From Leptospira sanjuanensis (GTDB lineage: Bacteria > Spirochaetota > Leptospiria > Leptospirales > Leptospiraceae): a DNA stretch of 64,000 nt. The notes below the pieces were generated by a model. That model saw nothing but the letters and a program-made list of their open reading frames with translations, ran no database searches and was not told the origin of the DNA. Made by a program: the position numbers and the translations under genes. Shown here piece by piece: positions 1-11,016 of this stretch. The stretch spans positions 3,796,001 through 3,860,000 of the forward strand of contig NZ_JAIZBH010000001.1 of the NCBI RefSeq assembly GCF_022267375.1, given 5' to 3'. Numbering within the stretch: the first letter of the stretch is position 1; the number at the start of each line of letters is the position of its first letter.

Positions 1-1
1 A

Positions 2-1588
2 GGATATCAAGGTTCTTTTGGCCTGAAAAACCGAAGAACATCGATTCTGAAAAAGATCCCATTTCGGAAACTCATTCCGAAATGGGTCTCCGTCCTCTTA
101 TCTCTTAAACGCCCCGAAAAGGAAATTCCGAAACTCACGAAGGCCGATTTTACCACCGGACTTTTTTGCGAGTATCATCTCTGGCTGAACACGTATCAGC
201 GACGCGCTGATTTCGATCCTTTCGAACACCAATACATTTCGCCGAAACAAAAATCGCTTTTGCGCGATCTTTCCCATTCCTTTTATCCTAAGTCGAAAAA
301 CGTCCGTTATTCGGAAGCGGAAACCAGAAGAACCTTAAAATCGGGGATTGGAGTCCGATCCGCGTGTTTGGAAACGGAAAAATTTTCCATGAAAGCGGAA
401 TACATTCTTCCTAACGAGGAAATCCCCGGTTCTTTTGAAATCGCCGTCCTCAAGGCTTCGAGCTCGTTCAAAAAACAACATATTACGGAAATCGCATATC
501 AAAAATTCGTAGCGGAAGAATCGGGTTTCCCGATTTCCAAATGCACTTTGATCTTCGTAAATTCCAAATTTCTTTATCAGGGAGAAATTCGGATCGATTC
601 TTTCTTCGTGCGTAAGGACGTTACAGCCGAAGTCGCGCTCAAAGCAAAAGAAACGAAAGAAACGGCCTATACTTTGCACGAACTTCTTTCCAATAAGAAT
701 CTGCCGTCCCGTTCGATGAGCAATCTTTGTTCCCACCCGAGAAACTGTTCGTATCCTGAGGTTTGTCTCGCACCGAAAGTTCCCGGAGATATTTTTACGC
801 TTCGGGAAGGAAAAGAAGAATCCGGTAAACTTTACGATCAGGGAATTCTCCATTTAAAAGACATTCAAGAAACGGAACATTTGACCTCCCGTCAAAAAAC
901 GCAGATTCAAACGATGCAAAGCGGAATTCCGTATTTGAATCAAAAAGTTTTTTCCGAGTTTTTCGGAAAGATCCGTTACCCGATTTATTTTCTGGATTTC
1001 GAAACGATCAATCCTCCGATTCCAGTGTATCAAAACTCGTATCCGTTCCAGCACGTTCCGTTTTTATTCTCCCTTCACGTAATCAAAGACGATCTTTCAA
1101 AGGAACCGGAAAGTTATCATTACATCGAGGACGGAATCGTCGATCCTCGAAAAGGAATATTAGAAAAACTGAAAGAATGGATTTCACCGGGAGGAACGAT
1201 CGTCTGCTTTAACGATAAGTTCGAAAAGAGATGTTTGGAAGAATCCGCCGCAGCTTTTCCGGAATACAAACCCTGGGTGAAATCCATCCTGGACGACTTC
1301 ACGGATCTCGCAAAACCGTTCTGGGAATACGACTATTACCATCCCGATCAAAGGGGTAGCACTTCCTTGAAGACCATTCTTCCCGTGATCACAGGCCAGT
1401 CTTATAAGAATCTCGGGATTCAATCGGGGCAGACGGCAAATTCGGAATTCCTCCGCGTCAAAACCGAACCGATGCCCGCTTCCGAAAAATCGGAGATCGA
1501 AAGAAATCTTATCGAATACTGCAAACTCGACACGTATGCGATGGTTTTGATTCTTCGTAAGATCAAAGAATGGATCGAAACTCCGTAG
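2..1588 (+). CDS. DUF2779-type two-domain nuclease, 5' end outside window
   Basis: The frame is open from base 2 with no ATG, GTG or TTG before 260, so the true start lies upstream of the window. The N-terminal part reads [20 protein letters not shown], the opening of DUF2779 proteins, whose Cys pairs with a later C-x5-C-x5-C group ([13 protein letters not shown]) in the manner of Cas4/AddB Fe-S nucleases. The C-terminal half is a DnaQ/RNase H-fold exonuclease: [13 protein letters not shown] gives the DxE pair, then DLAKPF, the YYHPDQRGS box and a final YCKLDTYAM Asp. Seen: the motifs. Known: DUF2779 combines these two folds. Inferred: a DNA or RNA processing enzyme. The PD-(D/E)XK part looks degenerate (see findings). 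No operon partner is visible; the next gene follows after 16 bp. Confidence 0.85.
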   Translation, partial: GYQGSFGLKNRRTSILKKIPFRKLIPKWVSVLLSLKRPEKEIPKLTKADFTTGLFCEYHLWLNTYQRRADFDPFEHQYISPKQKSLLRDLSHSFYPKSKNVRYSEAETRRTLKSGIGVRSACLETEKFSMKAEYILPNEEIPGSFEIAVLKASSSFKKQHITEIAYQKFVAEESGFPISKCTLIFVNSKFLYQGEIRIDSFFVRKDVTAEVALKAKETKETAYTLHELLSNKNLPSRSMSNLCSHPRNCSYPEVCLAPKVPGDIFTLREGKEESGKLYDQGILHLKDIQETEHLTSRQKTQIQTMQSGIPYLNQKVFSEFFGKIRYPIYFLDFETINPPIPVYQNSYPFQHVPFLFSLHVIKDDLSKEPESYHYIEDGIVDPRKGILEKLKEWISPGGTIVCFNDKFEKRCLEESAAAFPEYKPWVKSILDDFTDLAKPFWEYDYYHPDQRGSTSLKTILPVITGQSYKNLGIQSGQTANSEFLRVKTEPMPASEKSEIERNLIEYCKLDTYAMVLILRKIKEWIETP

Positions 1589-1604
1589 GAGCGAAAAAAA
1601 GAAC

Positions 1605-2228
1605 TTGGAAATTCTTACCCTCGACTGTTCCGCCTCCCAAAACGAATTCAGTTCTTCAAATATTCAAGAAATAGAATTTACCGTTCGTTTGACGAACATA
1701 AGCGGACTGAATCTGGAAATCTATCCGAAGATCGCACCGTTTATCGGCGTCGGCGGATGGGGAGGGCCGAGTTTCGGATTGAATTTCTTAGAAACGTCCT
1801 TTCAAGAATTGAGGAGCTATTACGGGCCTCCCGGACAACCTCCGAATCGAAATTTTTATGAAACGAATTCTACACTTCTTTTGCCGGGTGAATCTCATTT
1901 TAAAACCTGGAAGACTTGCTGGATTCCGCGCGATGCGATTCCGTCAAACTCCGTCTCCAAGGAAAACTTGGATCCGGAAGGAATGGACGCGGTCGATGAA
2001 AACCGATTCCAACAATCGTCCTTTCTCGTTTTAGGAAAAGGGAAAGATGAAATTCTGAAAGAAATGAATTTGCGAGCGGACTTTCTCCGTCCAAATCTAC
2101 TCATTGTTTTTCCCGGTCCGGGAAACTACGAATTTCACGTTTCCTATCACCAATCCGAATGGACGGACTTCCGACCAAAACGGTTCCTGCATTGCCGATC
2201 CGAAACGGCAATCGTAACCGTGAAATAA
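1605..2228 (+). CDS. Uncharacterised protein, 207 aa
   Basis: I do not recognise this family. The frame opens at a TTG (MEILTLDC) 16 bp after the DUF2779 gene, with an AGGAG about 13 bases upstream; no ATG lies close by. There is no signal peptide or membrane segment. The sequence looks beta-rich, with a glycine/tryptophan patch ([11 protein letters not shown]) and a C-terminal half typical of an immunoglobulin-like or C2-like sandwich (the [13 protein letters not shown] strand near the end). The spacing suggests cotranscription with the nuclease gene. Base composition matches its neighbours. Function unknown. Confidence 0.65.
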   Translation: MEILTLDCSASQNEFSSSNIQEIEFTVRLTNISGLNLEIYPKIAPFIGVGGWGGPSFGLNFLETSFQELRSYYGPPGQPPNRNFYETNSTLLLPGESHFKTWKTCWIPRDAIPSNSVSKENLDPEGMDAVDENRFQQSSFLVLGKGKDEILKEMNLRADFLRPNLLIVFPGPGNYEFHVSYHQSEWTDFRPKRFLHCRSETAIVTVK

Positions 2229-2313
2229 AAATCATTCGGTCGCCGAGCGCAGATCGGAAAAGACGGAAAATCCGGTTGTCCACAGACCCCGATGGATTTT
2301 CAGTGTTCTCAGA

Positions 2314-3521
2314 ATGGCGCAAAGCAAACCTGTTAAGAAAATCGTCCTCGCGTATTCCGGTGGATTGGATACGTCCGTAATTCTCACCTGGCTGAAAGAA
2401 ACATACGGTTGCGAAGTGATCGCTTTTACCGCAGACGTAGGCCAAAAAGAAGAACTTTCCGGTCTGGAAGAAAAAGGAATCAAAACCGGAGCTTCCAAAG
2501 TTTATATCCAAGATCTCCGTTTGGAATTTGCGCGCGACTTTATCTTCCCCGCGATTCAAGGAAACGCACTTTATGAAATGCGTTATCTTCTCGGGACGTC
2601 CTTAGCAAGACCTCTGATCGCAAAAGCGATGGTGGAAGTCGCCGAAAAAGAAGGCGCGGACGCCTTCGCACACGGAGCGACCGGAAAAGGAAACGATCAG
2701 GTTCGTTTCGAACTCGGAGTTAAGTCTCTCGCTCCCGAAAAAACGATCATCGCTCCCTGGAGAATCTGGAATTTCGGCGGTCGATCCGATCTGATCGAAT
2801 ACGCGAAGTCGAAGGGCATTCCTGTTCCGGTCACCGCGGAAAAACCGTATTCCATGGACCGCAATCTTATGCACATCTCTTATGAAGGCGGAATATTAGA
2901 AGATCCTTATAGAGAGCCGAACGAGAACATGTTTCTCCTAACGACTTCTCCCGAAAAAGCGCCGGACGCTCCCGAATATCTGGAACTCGATTTTCAGGAA
3001 GGAAACTGCGTCGCGGTCAACGGGCAAAAGATGAATCCTCTCGAAGTGATGGATACGCTCAACACGCTCGCGGGCAAACACGGAGTGGGAAGAGTGGACA
3101 TCGTGGAAAATCGCCTCGTCGGAATCAAGTCGAGGGGAGTTTACGAAACTCCGGGCGGAACCGTGTTATTTGTAGCACACAGAGATTTGGAATCGATTAC
3201 GATCGATCGGGACACGCAGCATCATAAGGATAAATTGTCCATCGAGTTCGCGGAACTGATCTACAACGGTCATTGGTTCTCCTCTAGAATGAAGGCGGTC
3301 CGCGCGTTCATCGCCGAAACCCAGAGATACGTAACCGGAACCGTAAAAGTAAAACTCTACAAAGGAACCTGTTCCGTTGTGGGAAGAAAATCCTCCGTTT
3401 CCCTTTACAACCCGGAAATGGCGACCTTTGAAAAAGAGGAATTGTACAATCAGAAAGACGCGGAAGGATTCATCAACATCTACGGATTACCCGCTCAAGA
3501 AACGGCTAGGCTACGCAAAAA

Positions 3522-3525
<4 letters not shown>
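2314..3525 (+). CDS. argG: Argininosuccinate synthase
   Basis: Joins citrulline and aspartate with ATP hydrolysis to AMP to make argininosuccinate, the penultimate arginine step, in the cytoplasm. The 403-residue length fits the family. The N-terminal PP-loop [12 protein letters not shown] binds ATP, and the [13 protein letters not shown] segment holds the citrulline/aspartate site. ATG start; no clear Shine-Dalgarno is visible. The stop overlaps the coaD start by 4 bp (ATGA), and ndk follows 9 bp later, so argG-coaD-ndk is probably one transcript. No other arg genes are nearby. Confidence 0.97.
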
Positions 3526-4427
<902 letters not shown>

Positions 4428-4441
4428 ACTTTGAACCTTCC

Positions 4442-4484
4442 CGGAGCCTCGCGAGCGATTCAGTCTGACGTCCGTTAGGCTCCG
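4442..4484 (+). terminator. Inverted repeat after ndk, possible terminator
   Basis: CGGAGCC (4442-4448) pairs with GGCTCCG (4478-4484) across a 29-base interior that contains smaller self-complementary pieces. It is followed by a pyrimidine-rich stretch, not a clean T run, so termination is only possible. The position 15 bp after the ndk stop supports it. Confidence 0.35.
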
Positions 4485-4641
4485 ATTTCCTTTCTAATTT
4501 CAGGATTTTCGATTCATTTTTTCGACTTCGGATTAAAACGAATCAAAAATAAGCGATTTTTTGGTTGTACTTTTTGGAAAGAAATTATTAATTCTTACCG
4601 AAATCTGTTATTAAAAGGTTCTTTAAACCGACAATTCTAAT

Positions 4642-4824
4642 ATGAACGCAAGCACTCGGGAACAGCTCCAAAAACACAGCGAAATCATGAAACAGTACAG
4701 AGCCAACGATCCGTTCGGCGATCCGAACCATGGAACTCCGGATTGGATGGACGACGTAATGGAGTTGATCTACTCCAGAGAAGAATTCTTAGTGGATTCG
4801 GAATCGGATTTCGAAATCGAGTGA
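4642..4824 (+). CDS. Small uncharacterised acidic protein, 60 aa
   Basis: A free-standing small frame with an ATG start and Leptospira-like codon use. The protein is soluble and acidic, with an N-terminal helix (NASTREQLQKHSEIMKQY), a central FGDPNHGTPDWMDDVMELIY segment and an acidic tail ending DSESDFEIE. No signal peptide or membrane helix. I do not recognise the family. It lies between a 214-bp gap after ndk and the repeat-rich gap before icd, so it probably has its own promoter. Composition and the tidy acidic end favour a real gene, but only conservation would prove it. Confidence 0.6.
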   Translation: MNASTREQLQKHSEIMKQYRANDPFGDPNHGTPDWMDDVMELIYSREEFLVDSESDFEIE

Positions 4825-4981
4825 TCGTTCGATATTTTGACTTGCAAACGCTCTCTGATTTTTGTCCTTTAAATTTCCAACCTTAGAATTCGATGTTTCC
4901 TTTTTCGTTTTTTTGAACGAATTCTCGTTTTAAGAAAGCGGCTACTATCCTTTTTTAAAAGTTTATCCCGAAATCGAAGAC

Positions 4982-5285
4982 TGTGGGAACTCCTGCGTTT
5001 TTCAATCAGCAGAAAGGTTTTCGAAAATCTAAAGAGCTGATTATAAGCCTATTGTAGAAACTACTAAGATTTATTTCCCGGTTTCAGGACAAGCTCTCAG
5101 CGCAAAATCTGCTTTGAAGGAGTTCCCACACCTTCCTAAGAAAAGTTTCCCGGTTTGTCGAAATGATTGCGCAGTGATTTTGATGGAGTTCCTACATTTT
5201 ATCGGGACATTCTTAAGACATGCGACGATCGGTGGTAGTTCCTACATTTCTAAAATGAGAGACACGACTTGAAGGAGTTCCCACA
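4982..5285. repeat. Cluster of six 12-bp repeats in a gene-free gap
   Basis: The 620-bp gap 4825-5444 holds no convincing gene. Six copies of TGTRGGAACTMC or its complement lie at 4982-4993 (+), 5053-5064 (+, degenerate), 5119-5130 (-), 5185-5196 (-), 5235-5246 (-) and 5274-5285 (-). Steps between copies are about 71, 66, 66, 50 and 39 bp. The sequence between copies is not repeated, and the copies are short and change orientation, so this is not a CRISPR array. Confidence 0.8.
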
Positions 5286-5444
5286 CTTCAACCGAAGCTG
5301 CAAATCAATGTCCCGACAAACTATCCAACTTCGATTTCACTTGTCAAAACCTCGGCGTTTTCTGCAGGTTCCATTCTTCCCGTTACGGAAGGGAATTGAC
5401 CGTTGATTCCATTCTCGATCTATTTGAAGTATTAGGAGACGAGA

Positions 5445-6911
5445 ATGTCCGAAAAAACCAAAATCGCAATCGCACACGGAGACGGAATCGGTCCTGAAAT
5501 CATGGACGCCACTCTCAAAATTCTCAACGCGGCCGGAGCCAAAATCGATCCGATCGAAATCGAGATCGGTGAAAAAGTATATAAGGAAGGACATTCTTCC
5601 GGAATCAAACCGCCAGCTTGGGACGTTCTCAGACAAACGAAAGTATTCTTAAAAGCGCCGATCACCACTCCTCAAGGAGGCGGTTACAAAAGTTTAAACG
5701 TGACAGTTCGAACCACATTGGGTTTGTTCGCCAACGTTAGACCCTGCTTCTCCCTATATCCGTACGTCGAAACGAAACATCCCTCTCTCGACATCGTAAT
5801 CATACGTGAAAACGAAGAAGATCTTTATACGGGAATCGAACACAGACAAACGAACGATACGGTTCAATGTCTTAAACTCATTTCGCGTCCAGGTTCCGAA
5901 AAAATCATCCGTTACGCGTTCGAATACGCACGCGCCTACGGCCGCAAAAAAGTGACCGCGATGGTAAAAGACAATATCATGAAACAGACGGACGGTTTGT
6001 TCCACGATATCTTTAAAGAAGTCGCGAAAGAATATCCGGAACTCGAAGCGAATTCTCAGATCATCGACATCGGCGCGGCCAATCTTGCGGACAGACCGCA
6101 GAACTTCGACGTGGTAGTAACGTTAAACCTCTACGGAGATATCATCTCCGACATTGTAGCGCAAATCGCCGGCTCCGTCGGAATGGCCGGATCCTCCAAT
6201 ATCGGAGAGATCGTTTCGATGTTCGAAGCGATCCACGGTTCCGCGCCCGACATCGCAGGAAAAAATCTCGCAAATCCGTCCGGGCTTTTGAATGCGGCAG
6301 TGATGATGCTCGTCCATATCGGACAACCGGACATCGCAGCCAAAATCAACAACGCATGGCTTTTGACGATCGAAGAGGGAATTCATACGGGCGATATTTT
6401 CAAACCCGGAGTCAGCCGAATCAAAGTCGGAACCAAAGAATTCGCGGAAGCGGTAATCGGAAATCTCGGATATCTTCCCGAAAAATTCAAACCGGTTTCC
6501 TTCGGAAAAGCGAAGAAAATTACGATTCCTGAATATAAGAGAACGATTCAAAAGAAGGATCTCGTCGGAGTCGATATCTTCCTGGATTGGATCGGAAACG
6601 ATCCGGAGGAACTCGGCAAAAAACTCAAGGCTCAATCCGACGATCTGACGTTGAAAATCATCACCAATCGCGGAGTGAAGGTTTATCCGGACGGTCAGCC
6701 GGAAACGTTTTTGATCGATCACTGGAGATGCAGATTCGTAAGCAAGGAAGCGTTGATCAAACAGGAAGATCCTTCCTATCATCCGATCTCTCACAAACAA
6801 GTCGCCGAACTTCTTTTGAAACTCGACGCGGCGGGTTTCGATACCGTAAAAACCGAAAACCTCTATTACTTCGACGGTAAACGAGCCTTCTCCTTAGGCC
6901 AAGGAGAATGA
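5445..6911 (+). CDS. icd: Isocitrate dehydrogenase, Thermus/Rickettsia-type with C-terminal extension
   Basis: Oxidatively decarboxylates isocitrate to 2-oxoglutarate in the TCA cycle. The N-terminal fold opens with IAHGDGIGPE. The family signature NLYGDIISDIVAQIAGSVG is near residues 228-246. About 140 residues follow the catalytic core, the extra domain of the ~480-500 aa class. At the cofactor-choosing site the segment is HGSAPDIAGKN: where NADP enzymes carry Lys-Tyr this has Asp-Ile, which predicts NAD+. RBS AGGAG before the ATG. The stop overlaps the start of the following dehydratase gene. Confidence 0.93.
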   Translation: MSEKTKIAIAHGDGIGPEIMDATLKILNAAGAKIDPIEIEIGEKVYKEGHSSGIKPPAWDVLRQTKVFLKAPITTPQGGGYKSLNVTVRTTLGLFANVRPCFSLYPYVETKHPSLDIVIIRENEEDLYTGIEHRQTNDTVQCLKLISRPGSEKIIRYAFEYARAYGRKKVTAMVKDNIMKQTDGLFHDIFKEVAKEYPELEANSQIIDIGAANLADRPQNFDVVVTLNLYGDIISDIVAQIAGSVGMAGSSNIGEIVSMFEAIHGSAPDIAGKNLANPSGLLNAAVMMLVHIGQPDIAAKINNAWLLTIEEGIHTGDIFKPGVSRIKVGTKEFAEAVIGNLGYLPEKFKPVSFGKAKKITIPEYKRTIQKKDLVGVDIFLDWIGNDPEELGKKLKAQSDDLTLKIITNRGVKVYPDGQPETFLIDHWRCRFVSKEALIKQEDPSYHPISHKQVAELLLKLDAAGFDTVKTENLYYFDGKRAFSLGQGE

Positions 6912-7887
6912 AAAACCTCCGGGGAAAAACCGTCTGTATCACAGGGATCGGCGGTTTTATCGGGAAACGTCTCGCCGAAATCGCGCACGAAAGAGGAATC
7001 CTAGTCAGAGGCATCGAACTCGATCCGGTCCGCGCGGACGAACTCCGTAAACAAGGTTTCACGGTAATCGTAGGAAGCACTTCCGATTCGAATGCGCTTG
7101 CCGCAGCGGTAAAAGGATCGGACTATGTTCTTCATACCGCGGCCATCGTACGCGAAGGCGGTTCTCTGGAAGAATTCAGAAAAGTGAATGTATATTCTTC
7201 CGTCGAACTTGCAAAAATCGCGAGAAAGGCCGGTGCCAAGGGAATGGTCCATTATTCTTCCGTAATGGTTTACGGATTCACCTACCCGCCCTTTGTAACC
7301 GAACAAGGTCCGTTTCGAGGAGAAGGAAATCCGTATTGTATCACCAAGATCGAAGGAGAATCCGCTTTACTGAAACTCAACGATCCTCCCAAGTTCGGGA
7401 TTCTTTTTATTCGCCCCGGAGACGTTTACGGCCCCGGTTCCGGTCCTTGGGTCGTACGTCCGATCCAACTGATGAAGAAAAAACTCTTCTCTCTTCCGAA
7501 CGGAGGCAAAGGAAGAATCAATCTGACTTACGTTGACAATCTTGTGGAAGGAACTCTTCTCGCCTTGGAAAAACAAGCTTGGGGAGAAGCCTTCAACATC
7601 ACCGATGGAACTACGATGACCTGGCGCGAATACTTTGATCGACTTGCTGAATCCGCCGGTCTCTCCAAACCCTTGTCCGCGCCCGCTTGGTTTTTGAAAG
7701 GTTTGATCCTGTTGATGGGTGCCGCTTGCAAGTTAATCGGCAAAGAACCGCCCGCAACCAAAGAAGGAGTGAATTTTATTTTAAGAGAGAATCCGGTCTC
7801 GATCGAAAAAGCAAAATCCTTGTTAGGGTATCGACCTAAGATTGAAACAGAAACTGCATTGAAAAAAACGTCGGATTGGGTGAGGCT

Positions 7888-7906
<19 letters not shown>
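6908..7906 (+). CDS. NAD(P)-dependent epimerase/dehydratase (extended SDR)
   Basis: An extended short-chain dehydrogenase acting on a nucleotide sugar or sterol-like substrate. The Rossmann motif TGIGGFIGKRLAE is at residues 12-24, a YSSVMVYG strand carries the catalytic Ser region, and YCITKIEGE provides the YxxxK pair. The C-terminal third (about residues 255-275) has a hydrophobic stretch, AWFLKGLILLMGAACKLIG, as in 3-beta-HSD-like members that associate with membranes. The start overlaps the icd stop by 4 bp (ATGA). The last 19 bp overlap the end of the convergent response-regulator gene. Substrate cannot be assigned. Confidence 0.85.
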
Positions 7907-9817
<1,911 letters not shown>

Positions 9818-10125
9818 TGTAACTACCGTAGGTTTTCCTTAAAATAAGTTCCATTTCATAAAAGACAATCCATAACGAATCGGGAAGGGAGAATTTTACC
9901 TTTTTTATCGGCAATGGAACGCTCGATTTCAAAGGAAGAAATCGTTATGCGAAGTTTATTGCGGAATAACGGAACGCCGGCCTGCCATTGGTAAGCAGTT
10001 CTTTCGAAAGAATTAAACCTTAGAATGAAGGGAAAGGGCTATTTGCGGAAATCTGGAATAAGGATCGAGGAAAAAGAAAGAAAGCGGATGTACTTGTCGG
10101 ACATAAATCCGACAAGTTTTTGATT
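9818..10125. other. Gene-free stretch between kinase and ferredoxin genes
   Basis: 308 bp with no supported gene. It must hold the kinase promoter on the minus strand. It contains a perfect 14-bp palindrome, TTCTTTCGAAAGAA (9999-10012), and the 26-bp inverted repeat at 10092-10117. A 26-codon open frame (9914-9994, +) lacks a ribosome site and is not called. Confidence 0.6.
10092..10117. terminator. Inverted repeat with TTGTCGGA arms
   Basis: ACTTGTCGGA, six-base loop, TCCGACAAGT. A T-rich run follows on the plus strand and an A-rich run precedes it. It sits 8 bp past the ferredoxin stop on the minus strand, where it could end transcription, although the minus-strand 3' flank is only pyrimidine-rich. 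The same TTGTCGGA arms occur at 26907-26924. Confidence 0.5.
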
Positions 10126-10359
10126 TTATTCCCCGTCGTTTCCTAGCGCTTCCACGGGACAGATTTCCATCGCCTTCTTTGCAGCGATTTCTTCTTCCGG
10201 ATTCGCGGGTTGTCTGTGAAAATAAACCTTGGATTCGTCGTCGGTATATTTGAGAAGCATCGGCGCTTCTTCCAAACAGTCGTTACAAGGAACGCAGCTA
10301 TTATCGATATAATATTTACCGGGTGCGTTCTGTTTGACTTTATCGTTTTTATCGGCCAT
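10126..10359 (-). CDS. Small ferredoxin, single Fe-S cluster
   Basis: A 77-aa electron carrier. The cluster ligands are in SCVPCNDCLEEAP (C-x2-C-x2-C) and ICPVEALG (CP). The length and the single motif set indicate one 4Fe-4S cluster. I chose the ATG at 10359 (MADKND) over a TTG three codons upstream; neither has a strong ribosome site. The gene is divergent from the GMC oxidoreductase pair with an 87-bp gap, so shared regulation or electron exchange with that enzyme is possible but not shown. Confidence 0.88.
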   Translation of the reverse strand: MADKNDKVKQNAPGKYYIDNSCVPCNDCLEEAPMLLKYTDDESKVYFHRQPANPEEEIAAKKAMEICPVEALGNDGE

Positions 10360-10446
10360 GCTTAACAAAGTTTATCGAACGATTGTTTCGTCAACCCCCT
10401 TTTCAGAATTGACACCCGTTTCATCACGAGGATACTCACCGAAGTT

Positions 10447-11016
10447 ATGAGTGCATGGACGGAAAAAATATCGAGACGTAAGCTATTCGGTTTCGGGTTG
10501 GGCGGATTGTTGAGCATCGGAATCGGAAGTATCTTTCTGAGCCGTTCCAAAAACGACTCCCTTCCTAAGACGTTATTCTTCTCTTCATCGGAAGCCGAAT
10601 TCATTCTCGCTTACGCACAAACTCTATTACCCGCGGAACCAGGGTTTCCCGATTTGGAAAAGACCGAAGTGATCCGCAGACTCGACGAAGAATTCTTTTT
10701 CGTCGATCCGACGATCTCCGACGACTTCAAGTCCCTCATTCTAATTTTGGAATATCTTCCGCTGTTCAGCGGATACTGGAGCCGTTTTTCAAGAATGAAT
10801 GAAGAAGACAGAAAGGACTTTCTTCGTTCGCAGGAAACGACCGATTCGGATATTGTTCGAGCTGCATTAGTAAATCTTAAACTTCCGATCTTCTTGGTAT
10901 ATTACGGACACGAATCCTCCTTCAAAGCGATTTCGTATGACGGACCGTTCGGTAATCCTCCCGAAAAATTAAGCGAATCCAGAATCTATTATAAAAAAAT
11001 CCTGGGGGAATTATGA
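10447..11016 (+). CDS. Tat-exported small subunit, gluconate/glucose dehydrogenase subunit-3-like
   Basis: A 189-aa protein with an N-terminal twin-Arg leader (SRRKLFGFGLGGLLSIGIG), then a soluble helical domain. SEAEFILAYAQTLLP matches the start of gluconate 2-dehydrogenase subunit 3 / FAD-GDH gamma proteins, which chaperone the flavin subunit through the Tat pathway and stay bound to it. The next gene is a GMC flavoenzyme overlapping by 4 bp, which is the expected partner. Inferred role: export and assembly of that enzyme. Confidence 0.8.
   Translation: MSAWTEKISRRKLFGFGLGGLLSIGIGSIFLSRSKNDSLPKTLFFSSSEAEFILAYAQTLLPAEPGFPDLEKTEVIRRLDEEFFFVDPTISDDFKSLILILEYLPLFSGYWSRFSRMNEEDRKDFLRSQETTDSDIVRAALVNLKLPIFLVYYGHESSFKAISYDGPFGNPPEKLSESRIYYKKILGEL

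Noticed and set aside
4982..5285. CRISPR-like array
   Set aside because: Units are 12 bp, change orientation and have no constant spacers or cas genes nearby.
6123..6800. Long open frame antisense to icd
   Set aside because: Strand-asymmetric codon bias leaves long antisense frames throughout this window; its product is basic/low-complexity and matches no family, while icd is certain.
9914..9994. 26-codon open frame in the gap before the ferredoxin gene
   Set aside because: No ribosome site, no neighbours to couple with, and the length is expected by chance.
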